Assembly (NCBI GenBank): GCA_946811185.2
Contig: OX328110.1
Location: 19,274,456 to 19,338,455 of the forward strand
From: Hippopus hippopus
Taxonomy: Eukaryota > Mollusca > Bivalvia > Cardiida > Cardiidae
Direction: 5' to 3'
DNA length: 64,000 nt
The translations under genes were made by a program, and so were the position numbers. The stretch's first letter is position 1. Each line of letters begins with the position of its first letter. The notes under the pieces are model-generated. The model saw only the letters and a list, made by a program, of their open reading frames with translations, did no database searches and had not been told where the DNA came from. Shown piece by piece: positions 37,644 to 49,411 of this stretch.

Positions 37644-37934
37644 CTTGTGAAATTCAGTCCAATCTCCCTAAATAAGTTTTCGTGGGGTGCCTTTGACAAA
37701 ATCCTCGAAAGGTATCTATAAATGAACATCGCAATATGTTGGACACGTGGACGGAGTTGAAAACAGTGTAGTAAAATTCATGACGATCAGTTTGTTCTTT
37801 TGACATCAATGCTTTCAAATCTGGTCTGCTGCAAGGCACAAAAGATTTCTGCAGAAGATAACTTGTGACTTGCAAAACAATATTACTTTGCGGAAATGTT
37901 ACATGTATCGAAAGTTCAAAGAGATCAGCCACAG
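37644..37934 (-). CDS. Exon-like open frame with splice sites, only in copy B
   Basis: I do not recognise the protein. On the minus strand, ctattttcag precedes base 37934 and aag/gtaagt follows base 37644, both good splice signals. The frame is open for 92 codons and reads VADLFELSIHVTFPQS at the start, KSFVPCSRPDLKALMSKEQT in the middle and YYTVFNSVHVSNILRCSF later. A TGA at 37656-37654 stops it 10 bases before the donor. The composition looks coding (mixed polar residues and three Cys, not the usual AT-rich Phe/Ile/Lys). It lies in the 1.6-kb block missing from copy A. It may be an exon with a terminal stop, or a captured and broken gene fragment. Confidence 0.35.
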
Positions 37935-38097
37935 CTGAAAATAGACGCAGATAAAAGCTTACAGACAATATCCTGCAATGAGTTTTGAGGGAGAGATCTA
38001 AGCTTTATTCAGAAATTAAGTGGTAGATATTACGACGTTTAAATACAGAGTTTCACATTAGCTGTTGAATAGATAGGCTGATACGAAGTTACATTAT

Positions 38098-38215
38098 TAG
38101 CTCGGTTGTTTTCGAAGAAAACGTCGAGGTATTGTCGTGGCCCTGTCTGCGTCTACTTTGTCGTGCAGAAACTGTTACATTTTTAGTATCTCTGTTATTA
38201 CTGAAGATATGTATT
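38098..38215. repeat. Probable dispersed repeat fragment
   Basis: The stretch attagctcggttgttttcga then agaaaacgtcgaggtattgt resembles the attagctcgactattcgaag type of dispersed repeat that I recall as common in bivalve genomes. This is recognition from memory; a repeat library would decide. Confidence 0.35.
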
Positions 38216-38333
38216 TAAAACTAGGATAAGTTGTTGACTATCAAGAAGGGAACCCATACAACGAGGGCAAGTAACCATCAAAGTATTTTTGATACAGTTA
38301 TGCCCCTTTTTCGACTTAAAATTTTCACTGAAA

Positions 38334-38441
38334 ATGAAGCAAATGCAGCCGAGAGGTTGGCACCTGCATGCAGTGCTCTTCTTTGTAATTCTGCTTGTCA
38401 CCGTCGTCCAGGACTTCTACAGAAAAAAAAAAAGAAACTAA
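38334..38441 (+). CDS. Short frame with signal-anchor-like start
   Basis: A 35-residue frame, MKQMQPRGWHLHAVLFFVIL then LVTVVQDFYR and a Lys tail from an A-run. The hydrophobic stretch of about 13 residues after a basic N-terminus looks like a signal anchor. The A-run followed by two AATAAA words (38466-38480) could be a retrocopy tail instead. It lies only in copy B. It may well be chance. Confidence 0.2.
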   Translation: MKQMQPRGWHLHAVLFFVILLVTVVQDFYRKKKRN

Positions 38442-38806
38442 GCCAGATGGTACATATAGTTATGCAATAAAGCAATAAATGGGGATTTGCATTTACAGCA
38501 AAGGTGGAGTGTTTGATAAAGAAGGCTCAATAAAGGCTTGATGGCGGCAAAATGTAAACGATTCAGTTAGAACGTATGAAGTACAGAATTAACTGACAAG
38601 AAAGGACATCGAGAAAAAGGTCCCCAATGATCTGGCTTTCCGGGTAACTTTTTTAATTACTCGAAAAATGTATCAGTTTAGCTCAGTTTCTTTTTTCTGT
38701 TGTAAGCTTGTTACGATGTCTGTAGACGAACGAAAGGGAACTGAACATTACATATAATAAAATCAAGGGTCTCGGTATATTGGTTAAAAAAAAAAAACTT
38801 CTTGCC

Positions 38807-39021
38807 TTAACAATTTATCAGCGCAAAATATTTAAACTCGATCTCTTCCAACGGCTGAAATTACAGCCCGCTGAAACTTTGAAAAAAATTACATTTATAG
38901 GCTTAACTAAACAAACAGACAGTATAGATCTAAAACCAGACTGCATGTTCTGTGCAGTCTGATCTTGATCTATGCAGTTCGCAAAGGATCTTGAAATCGC
39001 CAGTGACGCCAAAAGGGTTAA
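38807..39021 (-). mobile_element. T2 MITE (partner of 17105)
   Basis: TTAA at 38807-38810 and 39018-39021, with the right terminus gacgccaaaaggg. The hairpin is gactgcatg-ttctg-tgcagtctg. Confidence 0.83.
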
Positions 39022-39146
39022 AGACGCTCACCACATAATTGCTCCCTTGACAATTGCTCTCTCGCTGTAATGTCTAGTGTGTTTAAACTTCAGGATACCG
39101 GAAAGCTAAGTATGTCAAAGAGGATAAGTTTAGAACCAAACACTGC

Positions 39147-39375
39147 TTCAAGGTTGTTAAATGCCTCTGCAAAAAGTATCGACCCCTGTCAGCCTGTGCA
39201 GTCCGCGCAGGCTGATATGAGTCGAAACTTTATGCTCTGTGTAAATTTTCTCTCGTCCAAGGACCATTCTACCTCATGATTCAGTCGGTCGATAACTACA
39301 TGTATGTGACGACTTGCTTCGTCTACTGCATCACGGATATGCATTAAGTCCTGCTTTTCCCAGAGCTCAACTCAT
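39147..39375 (+). mobile_element. T4 MITE
   Basis: Words in order: ggttgttaaatgcctctgca, the hairpin cgacccctgtcagcctgtgc with gcgcaggctgatatgagtcg, ccaaggaccattctacctca, tgattcagtcggtcg, catcacggatatgcattaag and ttttcccagagctcaactca. Confidence 0.75.
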
Positions 39376-39795
39376 ATAAACGCAAGCTCTTTCCAGGGCT
39401 TAAAATGCAATCCAATGAAACTCAGAAGTGTTTTTGATAAACAAGCAGACGGTATAGATACAAGATCAGACTGCGTCGTGTGTATGGTATCTAAATAATC
39501 CGTGGAAGTATCAAAAAAGGGCCGACGGGAAAGAAATGGTAAATAACTGTTTCTTCCATTAGAGTGAAAGTTTTCCTTGAGGATGAGGAAATAGCTGGGC
39601 CCTTTTGACAAAACCGTTTCTTTTTCTGTCTCACCTAACTGTAAGGTGTCACTGAAAGCCTTGATTTTGTCTGAAAAAGCAAAATAGGGTATAATTATTA
39701 ACAGAAGGGTGCGTCACTGACCGCCATATTACCTAAGCTGTTAAAATGGCGTTAAACTCCCAACACATACCAAACTAATGATAATTTAAGTGGCT

Positions 39796-39835
39796 TTAGC
39801 GGACGGTGTAGATCAAGATCAGACTGCACAGAACG
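39796..39835 (+). mobile_element. Half of a T1/T2 hairpin
   Basis: Reads gcggacggtgtagatcaaga then tcagactgcacagaacg and stops at the centre of the palindrome, joining unrelated sequence. Copy A keeps the whole hairpin (18284-18351). A second half hairpin is at about 39447-39475. Confidence 0.65.
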
Positions 39836-40435
39836 CTCTGAGATATTTATCTATGAGAGTAGTAATCTTCAAAAGCAGTGGAAATCTACTTTTACAACTT
39901 GGGGAAATGTGGAATTTCTGAAGCTAGTAGTGAAAGAGTTACAGCACGAGGTATTTGGCGTTTTACGGTGGTTGACAAGAATTTAGATCGGTGTATGACT
40001 ATGTGGTTTCAAGGAAGAAAAAAAGGTGTGCTTGCACCGTGCAGTCTTTGTTTTTTAAATGGTCTAATGCAAAGTGGTCTAATTCAAAAAACAGAGTTGT
40101 CTACATGGCGTTACTCTTAGAATAAATCAAACTAGTGATACATGGTATGTAAAATAAAGGAGCGTAAGAATAAAGCTTAGAGAGGACAGGCGGAAATTTG
40201 CCGGAAATATTGTGCAAATGAAACATAAAGAAATGGCAGATCCAATCAGACAGTTAATCCTCTGCAAGAAAAATAAGAAGTAGTTTTTGAAGATGCAAGA
40301 ACCGTTCTTAAGTAGAATAACTAAAATACTTCTTTGACTTTTGTTTTAGAAGTCTCCTGCTTCTTGAAGTATGGTTTCTAAACCGTAAATAATAATAATA
40401 GTAAAGAACAGTTTTTGAACTTATCTTAGAGGTTG

Positions 40436-40606
40436 ACCTAAGCCGAAACTTCTTGCTTTTCGTAAATTTTCTGTGTGTCCAAGAGTTAGTAAACCCCATG
40501 ATTCAGTCCGTTTTTACACAAAATGATTTTTATGGATCCATAATGATGTGATGACATGCTTGGTATCATGCATCGCGGAGATGCCCTTTTGCCAGAACGC
40601 CGCTGA
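40436..40606 (+). mobile_element. T4 MITE, left end lost (partner of 18958)
   Basis: Same truncated T4 as in copy A, with a slightly shorter right end (gatgcccttttgccagaacg). Confidence 0.6.
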
Positions 40607-42790
40607 TTTATTTGTTCATCTGTCTGTAATCTTTCCATGGAAATAAAAAAAGAATAAAACTAAGGACACAAAAGTAAAGCGCTTTTAACGACGTATATCG
40701 CAAATTTTTCTAACAGATTTTTTTAAAACGTTGCACATACAAAGCTCATCATGTCGCTAGCAGATTACAGTAAAAAAAAGATATGGGTTACCGTGCTCGT
40801 TTCTGAGAAATTTGCCTTTGAGAAAGGTATATACAGTCCCAAAATTCAGCTTTTATTGGATTTAACACGCTTTTCTTTAATAGTCAGTTAAACAGGAAAA
40901 TTACCGCAAGAATATACAAATTTACATCACTTCCATGAAAATTCATTTAGTTTTGCACAAAAAATATATAAAAGCCTGGTTTTGAGCATAGTATATGTAC
41001 AAATATGCACGTTGTATATAGATCATTGAGTTAAAAAGGGAGATAATTTGACCGAATTAAGTATTAGTTTTTAATAAATACATACTCGTACTTTCTAACG
41101 GACAGATTTTTCGGAAAATTTCCACACTTAATAGTATTTATAATTCTAAACAACAAAAAAAATATAATAATAAAAATAAAAATGGCACCTACGCGTGCTT
41201 ATTTCGTCAGAAAACAGGGATGAAGGTCACTGTGAAAGTTATTTTTTCAAGGAAAAAATAGGATATAAGCTCAGCAGACAAAGTGGGAAAAGCAGAAATA
41301 GCTCATTTGGAGCGATTTCTTATTTTTCCACAATAATTTTTAAAGAAGAGACAGCTATACTTCCACAGCTCTTAATTTCCTACTTTTGTTTGCTTGTTTG
41401 GTGTGTAACGCCGTGTCAACAATATTTTAATTATTTCACGGTGACAGTTCACAGATCTATTTTTATCTCTTTACTAATACTACTTGTTTCAGTACACCAA
41501 TAGAATTAATATTTATGCGAAAAATACATAGGTGCACTTCTGATTCACTATCCATGACAAAAACACATGCGCAGTAGGATGCGCGCGAACATTTGTGATA
41601 CACGTTGTTAAATCGTTCTTTTGTCTGGGTTATAACGGAGAAATGTTTTATTATTGCGATGTATTGCGATGTATGAGTTTTTTTTTTTTTTCAAACATGT
41701 GTTGCACAGAAAGTCAATGACACATTGAACTGATTTACATATACTCTAGTAACTTACTTGATATTCAAACTCTCTAGGGACCTCGATGATCTTTTCTTTT
41801 TCATGTACGTATTTGGTAAGATATCCTTTTTAAGCTCAACAGATTCTCTCTTGCTAAAGCTCATTTTTACGATCTCTAATGAATAACGAGGAAAAGCTTA
41901 GGCAAAATGGATATCAAAGAACTTGCAGTAAAAAAAAAAAAAATTCTCTGGAAGACTTTCGCCAGACTATTGCTCCCCTGACAATTATTTTGTCTATCGT
42001 GTTTAAAGGTTAAGATACCGGATAACTAATTATATGGAAAAAGATACATTAAAGATAAGACTTGGTTCCTAACTTTCATGGATAAGATCTCAATCTGGCA
42101 TTCGTCTGTTTTAGCTGATTTGGTCGACAACTGAGCAGTGTTCACCACATAAAATAGCGGTTGAAAATAGGAAACCGCCGTCTGTAATACAGAAGTCCCA
42201 CTAAATATAAAACATGCGTGCAATATCATTATGTAAAATATAAAACACGATTTTTTCATTTCGAAACTTGTATTATTTTCCTCTATAAACTGTGTTTAAA
42301 ACTGCGTGTTTTCATAGTCTTTTGGCTATTAACATGTCTAACGCCTTGTGCACTATCGTAAGTCCCCTGTTGTAGGTAGTAGTTTGTTTTCCCGCGTTCA
42401 CAGTCACCATAGGACACCTATGGACCAGCTTCTACAATCAGACGGCACTTTGTTTATATTCCGATTAAAAGATCAAAGTACTGCAAGTACTGACATATTT
42501 GCTTATGTGGAATGAGCTGTCTTGGTAAAAATAATACTTAGTTGGTCCAAGATATTGAAGAATTTACAAATGGTCCAGCCCGGTCATAAAGTCCTTTCTG
42601 GTTCGATCAGGTCCAATCAGGTTATATAGTCCAATCTAGTTTGCTCCTGTGACTTTACCCACCGCGCGTAGCCATTTACTTGTCACAATAAGAAGTAAAA
42701 TAAAAAAAAAATATTATATAAAAAAAAAACAAAGCAAATTAAGAACATATCAATTTGATGATTGGGCATTTGAATACTTCCTAGATGAAC

Positions 42791-42989
42791 TTTCCATGCG
42801 TTTTTACTTTCTTATCGTTTGGACTCGGAGATAGACTACGGCTGCAGCATCCGCGAAAAACATGAGGATGAAAAAGGCTGCGTTGCGATAAGCGAAGATG
42901 AGCCTAAATTGCATCGGTCAGTTACTCAATTTACATATAAGCAAACACCTAGGACCTCATCGACGATATCTTGTTCAGTCTGTGACTTT
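42791..42989 (+). CDS. Candidate exon, frame intact in copy B
   Basis: The product is not recognised. The frame reads LDSEIDYGCSIREKHEDEKG, CVAISEDEPKLHRSVTQFTY, KQTPRTSSTISCSVCDF and ends at TTT followed by gtaagtaga, a perfect donor at 42990. Amino-acid composition is protein-like. Copy A (21600-21788) has the same peptide, with conservative changes either side of a one-base deletion, and the same donor. The weak point is the 5' side: the frame has a stop at 42786 and the best acceptor-like sequence (actttcttatcgtttgg, then actcggag) is poor. It may be a relic exon of a gene otherwise lost. Confidence 0.3.
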
Positions 42990-45900
42990 GTAAGTAGACA
43001 TCGTTCACGTTGGAGCGGTAAAGGTTTTGTGGTTCATGTCACACAGCTATATTTAAGAGAATGACGATTTCTAATAGAAAAAATTAATTTTTTGTGGGCA
43101 GTATTTGGAACTGTGGTGTTTTTGTTTACATTCGAATCTGGCTGACTCTTGATCGCTATAGATTTTCGATCTTATGATAGCTAGTCTTAAAAATGGTTTT
43201 GAAATTATTCTGAAAAGGTAATGCTGTTCTAAACCAAACCGCAGTATAATTATATTTCTAATTTGGTATTAAAAAAAAAAAAAAAAAAAAACAATGGTGT
43301 AAAAGTGCGAGATTGTTTAAGGTTTATTTCAAAAGAAGAGCTTTTGTATACATCAATATGTAAACAGAATATGACATGACTATAGCTGGCCGATATAGCC
43401 ACTACACTGTACAGAACAAACAAAAAAATGCCCTTTATTGATTTTAAACCAGATTTCGTTTTGTAAGTTTTTCAGAAAATCCTTATAAAAACAGCTAATT
43501 TTCATTCTTGGGATTGAGTTAGAATTAAAACATGGATAGAAATCCCTGAAGAAAAACTACTTTTTTCTTTTCTGTATTCCATGGTAAAATTTCTTTTTCC
43601 ACTAGTAACGGTCATAGCCGTCATTGCATAACAAGGGGTAATATATTTCTTTTTAGTAAAAGAGTCTTACAAAATATCGATTTTTTTCCACCATAAAAAG
43701 AAAACTGGATTAAAATCTGGTTAATACACCTATCAGTAATGCATTTAGATAAAATTAATATAGTCCTTCGCCTGACAAATGTTATATTCGTTTTATGATG
43801 CTACATTAAACTAGATCAAATCAATCGAATCATTCATCGTTCAAGATCCGCAAAGTTACTATATACAGAAATAGCCTGGTGATGTAATGTAGTGTCGAAG
43901 AGCGTGGTTTAAGATAAGACTTCAAAGACGTGCAGACTAATCTTGGTCTAAGTTCTTCACAGAAAAAAAAAATGATAAATTAGGATGCCCGGGATGGGCC
44001 AGGATAAAGGCTGGTACAAGTCTAAAACGGGAACGCTTATCTGTCTTGATGTCATCCTGATCCATCCCTCAGTTTAATCGATTAGTTTTTGCGCTGCACA
44101 TTTAACGATTAATAAAGAATGTTCTTTTTTTTTCATAACGGCAATATACTGCAGAGAGAAGAAGCCAGTTTTCATTATTATTATTAATATTATTATTATT
44201 TTGTTCAACTGGACATCAACGAAAGTGCACACATCATCAACATTTCAATGATTTGATAGAGATTTTAAGAGAGATGAAACACGGACGGAGTGTAAAATGT
44301 ATTGATAACCTTTTTATTGTTCTTTTCATTGTTTCAATACATTTTGTGGACAGTTACATCCACGTAGTAAGAGCTACATGATCCATTAGCCTATAAATTG
44401 ATTGAAGATAAAAATGCGAAATTTATTGTTAAGATGGTATTTAACATTGTGGAAAAGAAGGAATGCTGATTACCAGCCTTTTGTTCTTTTCCTAAAATGT
44501 GTTCACTAGCCTTCTTTCTAAAGGTCGAACAATAGGGAATCGATTCGTAAAGTATTTCATAAGCAAGGCCTTAATAAGAGATTTATTTATTTATTTATTT
44601 ATTTATTTATTTTAATCATCTTTCGAATTTATTTTATGTCTAATTTGTGAAGAAACTTGATACAGTTTTTGAAAAAAGAATGAGCATTTTGTATGTATTT
44701 CCTAAGAACATTTTTTAAGGTGACACAGTGTCAAAGCTTGTCAATCACAATACTCTTTGTGTCCGTGATGGACCTTTTCCGGTAACTCAATCGCGTATCA
44801 ATTCCACTTTGTGTTCTTCCGCGTGCAGTTGGCATTATATCTTTGAACATAGTTCATGACCCCGAAAAAAAACTTCACAAATACATCCATATATCAAGAG
44901 GTCAGGTCTTTGAGGAATTATTTATAAGAGTTAAAACGTGATTCATTTTTCTTCTGTACTTTGACCTTTTTCTAGTTTCGTAAGCTGATTCTGAATGTTC
45001 AGACACAGAGGTTTTGAGTTCGTAAATCCAGCTTGGCAGAATTTTAGTCTAAATTAGGCGTGGCATATAACATTCACATATCGGACGGGGAAGTAAAAGA
45101 TGCCTCAAATAAGAAAAGCAGTAACATAAAGTTCTATTCATCGGGACACTTTTCTCACAAGTGTCGTAAATTTTCACATTATTGTCGAAAATGAATTTAA
45201 AATCATTAAAAAATCAATCTACACAAGCTGCTCTTAGAGCATATTGTTCCTTTTACGATTCACTGCACAAGTTTCAACATTAGCCAACAAACCTCATAGT
45301 GCTCTTCAAGGCATCTTTTGTTGTCTTTTGGGATTATGTGGGTCAAAATTTGCATTGAGTCTCTTGCAGCTACACTTTCCGACTTTATGTTGTAGTTTAA
45401 TTATTATTAAATTTTTTTAGACAATGTTAAAAACATCTCTCAATTGCAATGGGTGTTTATAACCATGTTGTTTAATACAGGATATATTTAATTAATAGTA
45501 CCAATACGAAATATTGAGTAATGCAGAAAACTTGTTCTTTTAAACGCAAGGTCAATAATATAATTTCTCCCTGCAAAAGTGACAGTTTAGACCTACAAGA
45601 TGATTGATACACTATGCATCCAATCTACCACCCATTTTCTAATGATTCTCTTAACAATATTGAAAATGATTCGAAAATAGGCTCGAGGACGAATTCAGTC
45701 TCTTCGAAAAAGACACCAGAATTCGCCATTGAGCAGAAAATTTGTTATTTAGCTTTAATAGGTTGTAAACGCCAAATAATTATGTAGTGGGGTCAAAATG
45801 TTCGTGCTAAATAAAACTTTGTTTGAGAACTATCCGATTTTCCTCCGACCACGTAAGATAAAACTGTTTATTTAATGTTCAAGGTTTGGAAACAGTGTCT

Positions 45901-46106
45901 TCAGTTGTTTGCCAGATTTTTTTCAATCTGTTCACTGGATTGGTGAAATTTTGCAGTGAACTATTCTCTTTTGTATATTTCCAAATCCATTTTTCGGATC
46001 TAATAATGAATTTTGCTGTTCAAAATAGTAGATTTAAAATATTGATGGTGTCACACTTTTAAGGTCACGCAATAAGATCCTGTAACTTGCATGAAAAAAA
46101 ATTCAT

Positions 46107-46322
46107 AGGCTACTGAGCGCGACTCAATACAAATTTGCTGCCAGTATAGAATCAAGATCAGACTGCACAGAACGTGTAGTCTGATTTTAGATCTACACTG
46201 TCCGATAAGGAAATAATTAATGCCCCCCCTCAAAAAAAGGGGGGAAATTGAAATAGCAATAGTTTGGTTTTTATCTATTGGCTGGAAAGTTTCATTCAAC
46301 TTTTTAGCTGGTTAAGGGTTAA
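46107..46322 (+). mobile_element. T1 MITE, only in copy B
   Basis: Left end lacks TTAACCCT and begins aggctactgagcgcgactca. The stem at about 46140-46205 is intact except for one arm change (acgtgtagtctg). Right end gctggttaaggg and TTAA at 46319-46322. Copy A has cattgTTAAagagtgtaaaa at about 24897, a single TTAA, so this is the empty site, and the left terminus was lost afterwards. Confidence 0.83.
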
Positions 46323-46535
46323 AAAGGGTAAAACACGATTGCTTCATGTTGTAAAACAGATATATCCTCTATTCGTGATAAGCAAATAAAGGTCTGTCAG
46401 TCGCATCATACGTAAAAGAAATAGAAGTCATGTGCTCATTAAACAAAAAAAAAAGTATTTCGATCTCACATTAAACGAATAATCATCATGGATTGTGTTT
46501 TGTTAAGACATTGACCAGAAAGTTTTATTTCTTCA

Positions 46536-47043
46536 CTATAAAGGCACAAAGGAATCTTGACAGAACGAAGAACGAAATAGACAATACCAGAACATAGCAT
46601 TGTTATACATTAAACGATGTCTATTTGTTTATGTCCAATAGAAAACGAGAGATCCTTAAACCACGTTAACAGTGTTATGACGACAAATTGCGTTTATTAT
46701 GATTCACAACATATAAAACGTGTTTTGATAGCAATATTATTGTTCCTAGGATGTGCAATGGGTATGAAACTTGGATCAACTTTGCAGACAGATAATCTTG
46801 TATTGCCACTTTCTATTAAGTCTTACAAATTACAAGTATCGAGATATTGACAGTCAATAAATTTGGTGTCAGTCGTAGGATGTTCCCGCGAAGGACATCA
46901 GACAGTCTTGTTCCGAATTGGATTTTTAGCAACAAAATAAGACTTACAAGGTCGCATTTGCCGCCTAGACCTAAGAAAGATCAGAGTAGATTTAAACTTG
47001 CATAATTCAAGAGAGAAGCAGATTCTTGTGTCTAAACACAGGT
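46536..47043 (+). other. Conserved TATA to donor segment (partner of 25139)
   Basis: The TATAAAG run and the following 45 bases are nearly identical to copy A. The caataaa word, gtcagtcgtaggatgttccc and the final aacacag/gtaaatta are also kept. The enclosed frame of 77 codons (46617-46850) has a partner in copy A only after shifts, so it is not convincing as a protein. Confidence 0.28.
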
Positions 47044-48047
47044 AAATTATGGTAATCTAAACGTTACATGAAATTTATTTATCCGTCCTAGGTAGAAGTG
47101 ATTTTCTTTTTTTTTTTTTTTTTTCTTTTTCATTATTTCTTTCTGTCTTCAGGTAAGAATGAATAACAGTTTCTCTCAGAAATTAGTGCAGTGACTATCC
47201 TTTTCTGTTATAATGTCGCCTTAAGAAACCAAAATATACTGTAGAGGCTACTTAACTGCACTCATTGTAGAATTTAAAAATATATATATATCACGATAAC
47301 GATTCTTCGGCAATTTAACAGGGAAATTGGGGAAAAAAGCTTGAACCCTTTCGAGAGACATATCTTTAAATAATTGCATCTCAATATGTTTTACACGAAT
47401 CCAGCTGATTATTCATTTCGCTAAGTATACCTCAAAAAAATCAAGTATACCTAATCAACCCAACGCTTCTAAAGTAAATATAAAGTCGTCAGCATTTTTG
47501 AAGTTCGTCACCGTGTTTTTTTTTTTTTTTTTAATCTTAATTAAGATACAAAGGTAAAATCAATATACAATGTTATAATGCTTCACTACATTATAAGTTT
47601 GAAGTTAGTGTGATGGTCAAATACGCTTATTGGAAGTATAAATACACCATGTGAATGACCCGTCGACATAAGATGTGAGAGTGAAAATTTGAAAATCTTC
47701 TTGCAGTAAGTAATGTGACTTTTATAAAAGATTGATGTTCAAGATATAAAATTGATTAGTTTGTATATATCTGTGACTGTCGACACAATACTTCTGAACA
47801 AAGATTGGGAAGCAATGAAATTATTAAAAATCGTCGTGAAGTATGAATGATCTTTCTTGAGACTTCTCTTAATAAAATAATAGGATGTTTTAAAGATCAA
47901 CCCTTTGAGTGAGACATTGAACAAAGTAGAAATTGAAAGTATTTGTACAGACATGCAAGCATACTGTTTATATTTCTTATGCCAATGAAAGAAGTTCTGG
48001 CGAAACGATTCATAACTTAAAAAAGTGATATCTTCATAAGTGAAGAT

Positions 48048-48262
48048 ATTAGAAATTCAAAATTTGAGACGTGTCCAAATTGAAAGCATTTGCAGACGAC
48101 AAAATAAATGAGACTCAAATATTGAAATTTGTTTTTGGAAGGGAAGAAAACATTGTATACAAGTACAGGAGAAAATGATGGTAATCAACATTTTCTTCTT
48201 TTCCCAAAATATTTTCAAAAGTCTTCGTGGTTTAAACTCGGGATTGTGTGGTAAAGGGTTTG
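48048..48262 (+). mobile_element. T3 MITE (partner of 27338)
   Basis: Body gtccaaattgaaagcatttg, gacgacaaaataaatgagac, palindrome gagaaaatgatggtaatc and caacattttcttcttttccc, right end actcgggattgtgtggtaaa. Confidence 0.78.
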
Positions 48263-49411
48263 ATAGAAGTATCTTAAATAAATGTTTAACTAACAAATCC
48301 TGGTAAATCGCCGATGAGTATTTAATAATGAGACAAACTGACGTGACACAGTGTAGTAAGAAACAATTATTCAGAGACAAGAGTGAAACAATATCCAATT
48401 ACATCTGCAGACAATACTTGGTAAATTTACGACGTTCTTTTATGGTCTGTCATTTCTTTCACAGTCGTAAATCATAAAAATGGCGCCTTGAAATGATAAC
48501 TACACTATTCAATTTGCCAACGCTATTTTGCTTGCTTTTTTTCGGAAGAAAATAATTAGAGCTATGCAATTCTACTAACTTTTTTTTTTTTCTAGAAAAG
48601 TGTAGTGATAATAATTTACTGCTATGTCGAGTCTTTCAAGTTTTCCAAATTTTAGACAAAAGCATTGGTGGAGATGTTAGAATTGATAAATAGTTTTATA
48701 AAAACAGTTTGAATTATAGTTCTAATTTATCAAACGTCTTAACCTAAACCCTATTGGGATAAGAAAGTGACAAAAAAAAAAAATAATAATTTTTTACGTT
48801 CATAAAAAATAGAGACAATTCCATCCTGATCGTATTTTTGACTGTCTCATGCTAATTCAAATTTTGATGAAGTATCTTTTGTTTATTTATGAGGCATATA
48901 CATGGACATATACCGACGCTTTATAGCTTATAAAATAACTAAGCCTACAAATACTTTCATCAGATCACTTACATTTAAATTGTTAACGAACTGAAGAATT
49001 ATACATTAATGGTTAAAAAAGTATTAAAATGAATTCCTTTACGGCCCAATAGCGGCATTTGTAAACAATTCTGTGTACATAAAAACGTCAGTTTCATTCA
49101 TACTATTTAAAAGTAAGGTAATAAATGCAAATCTGATGATCTGTTTAAGTGCGGTCAGTCAATGTTCAAGTCATTGGCCAACTTATACGAGGGTTGTTCG
49201 GAAAGTTCGTAGAATTTTGTTATAAATCACACAATATTCTCAGTTTTACAAACAATTTTATACCTACATGTACTTAAACTTCAACATCTCTTCTATATAT
49301 TCTTTGAAAACCAAAACGATGCTCTACATCACACGAAAATTATGTCCATTTAAAATGAGTATGTTGGAGGTACCCGAAGCACGCCAAAGTCAATATGTCG
49401 TCGCGTAATCA

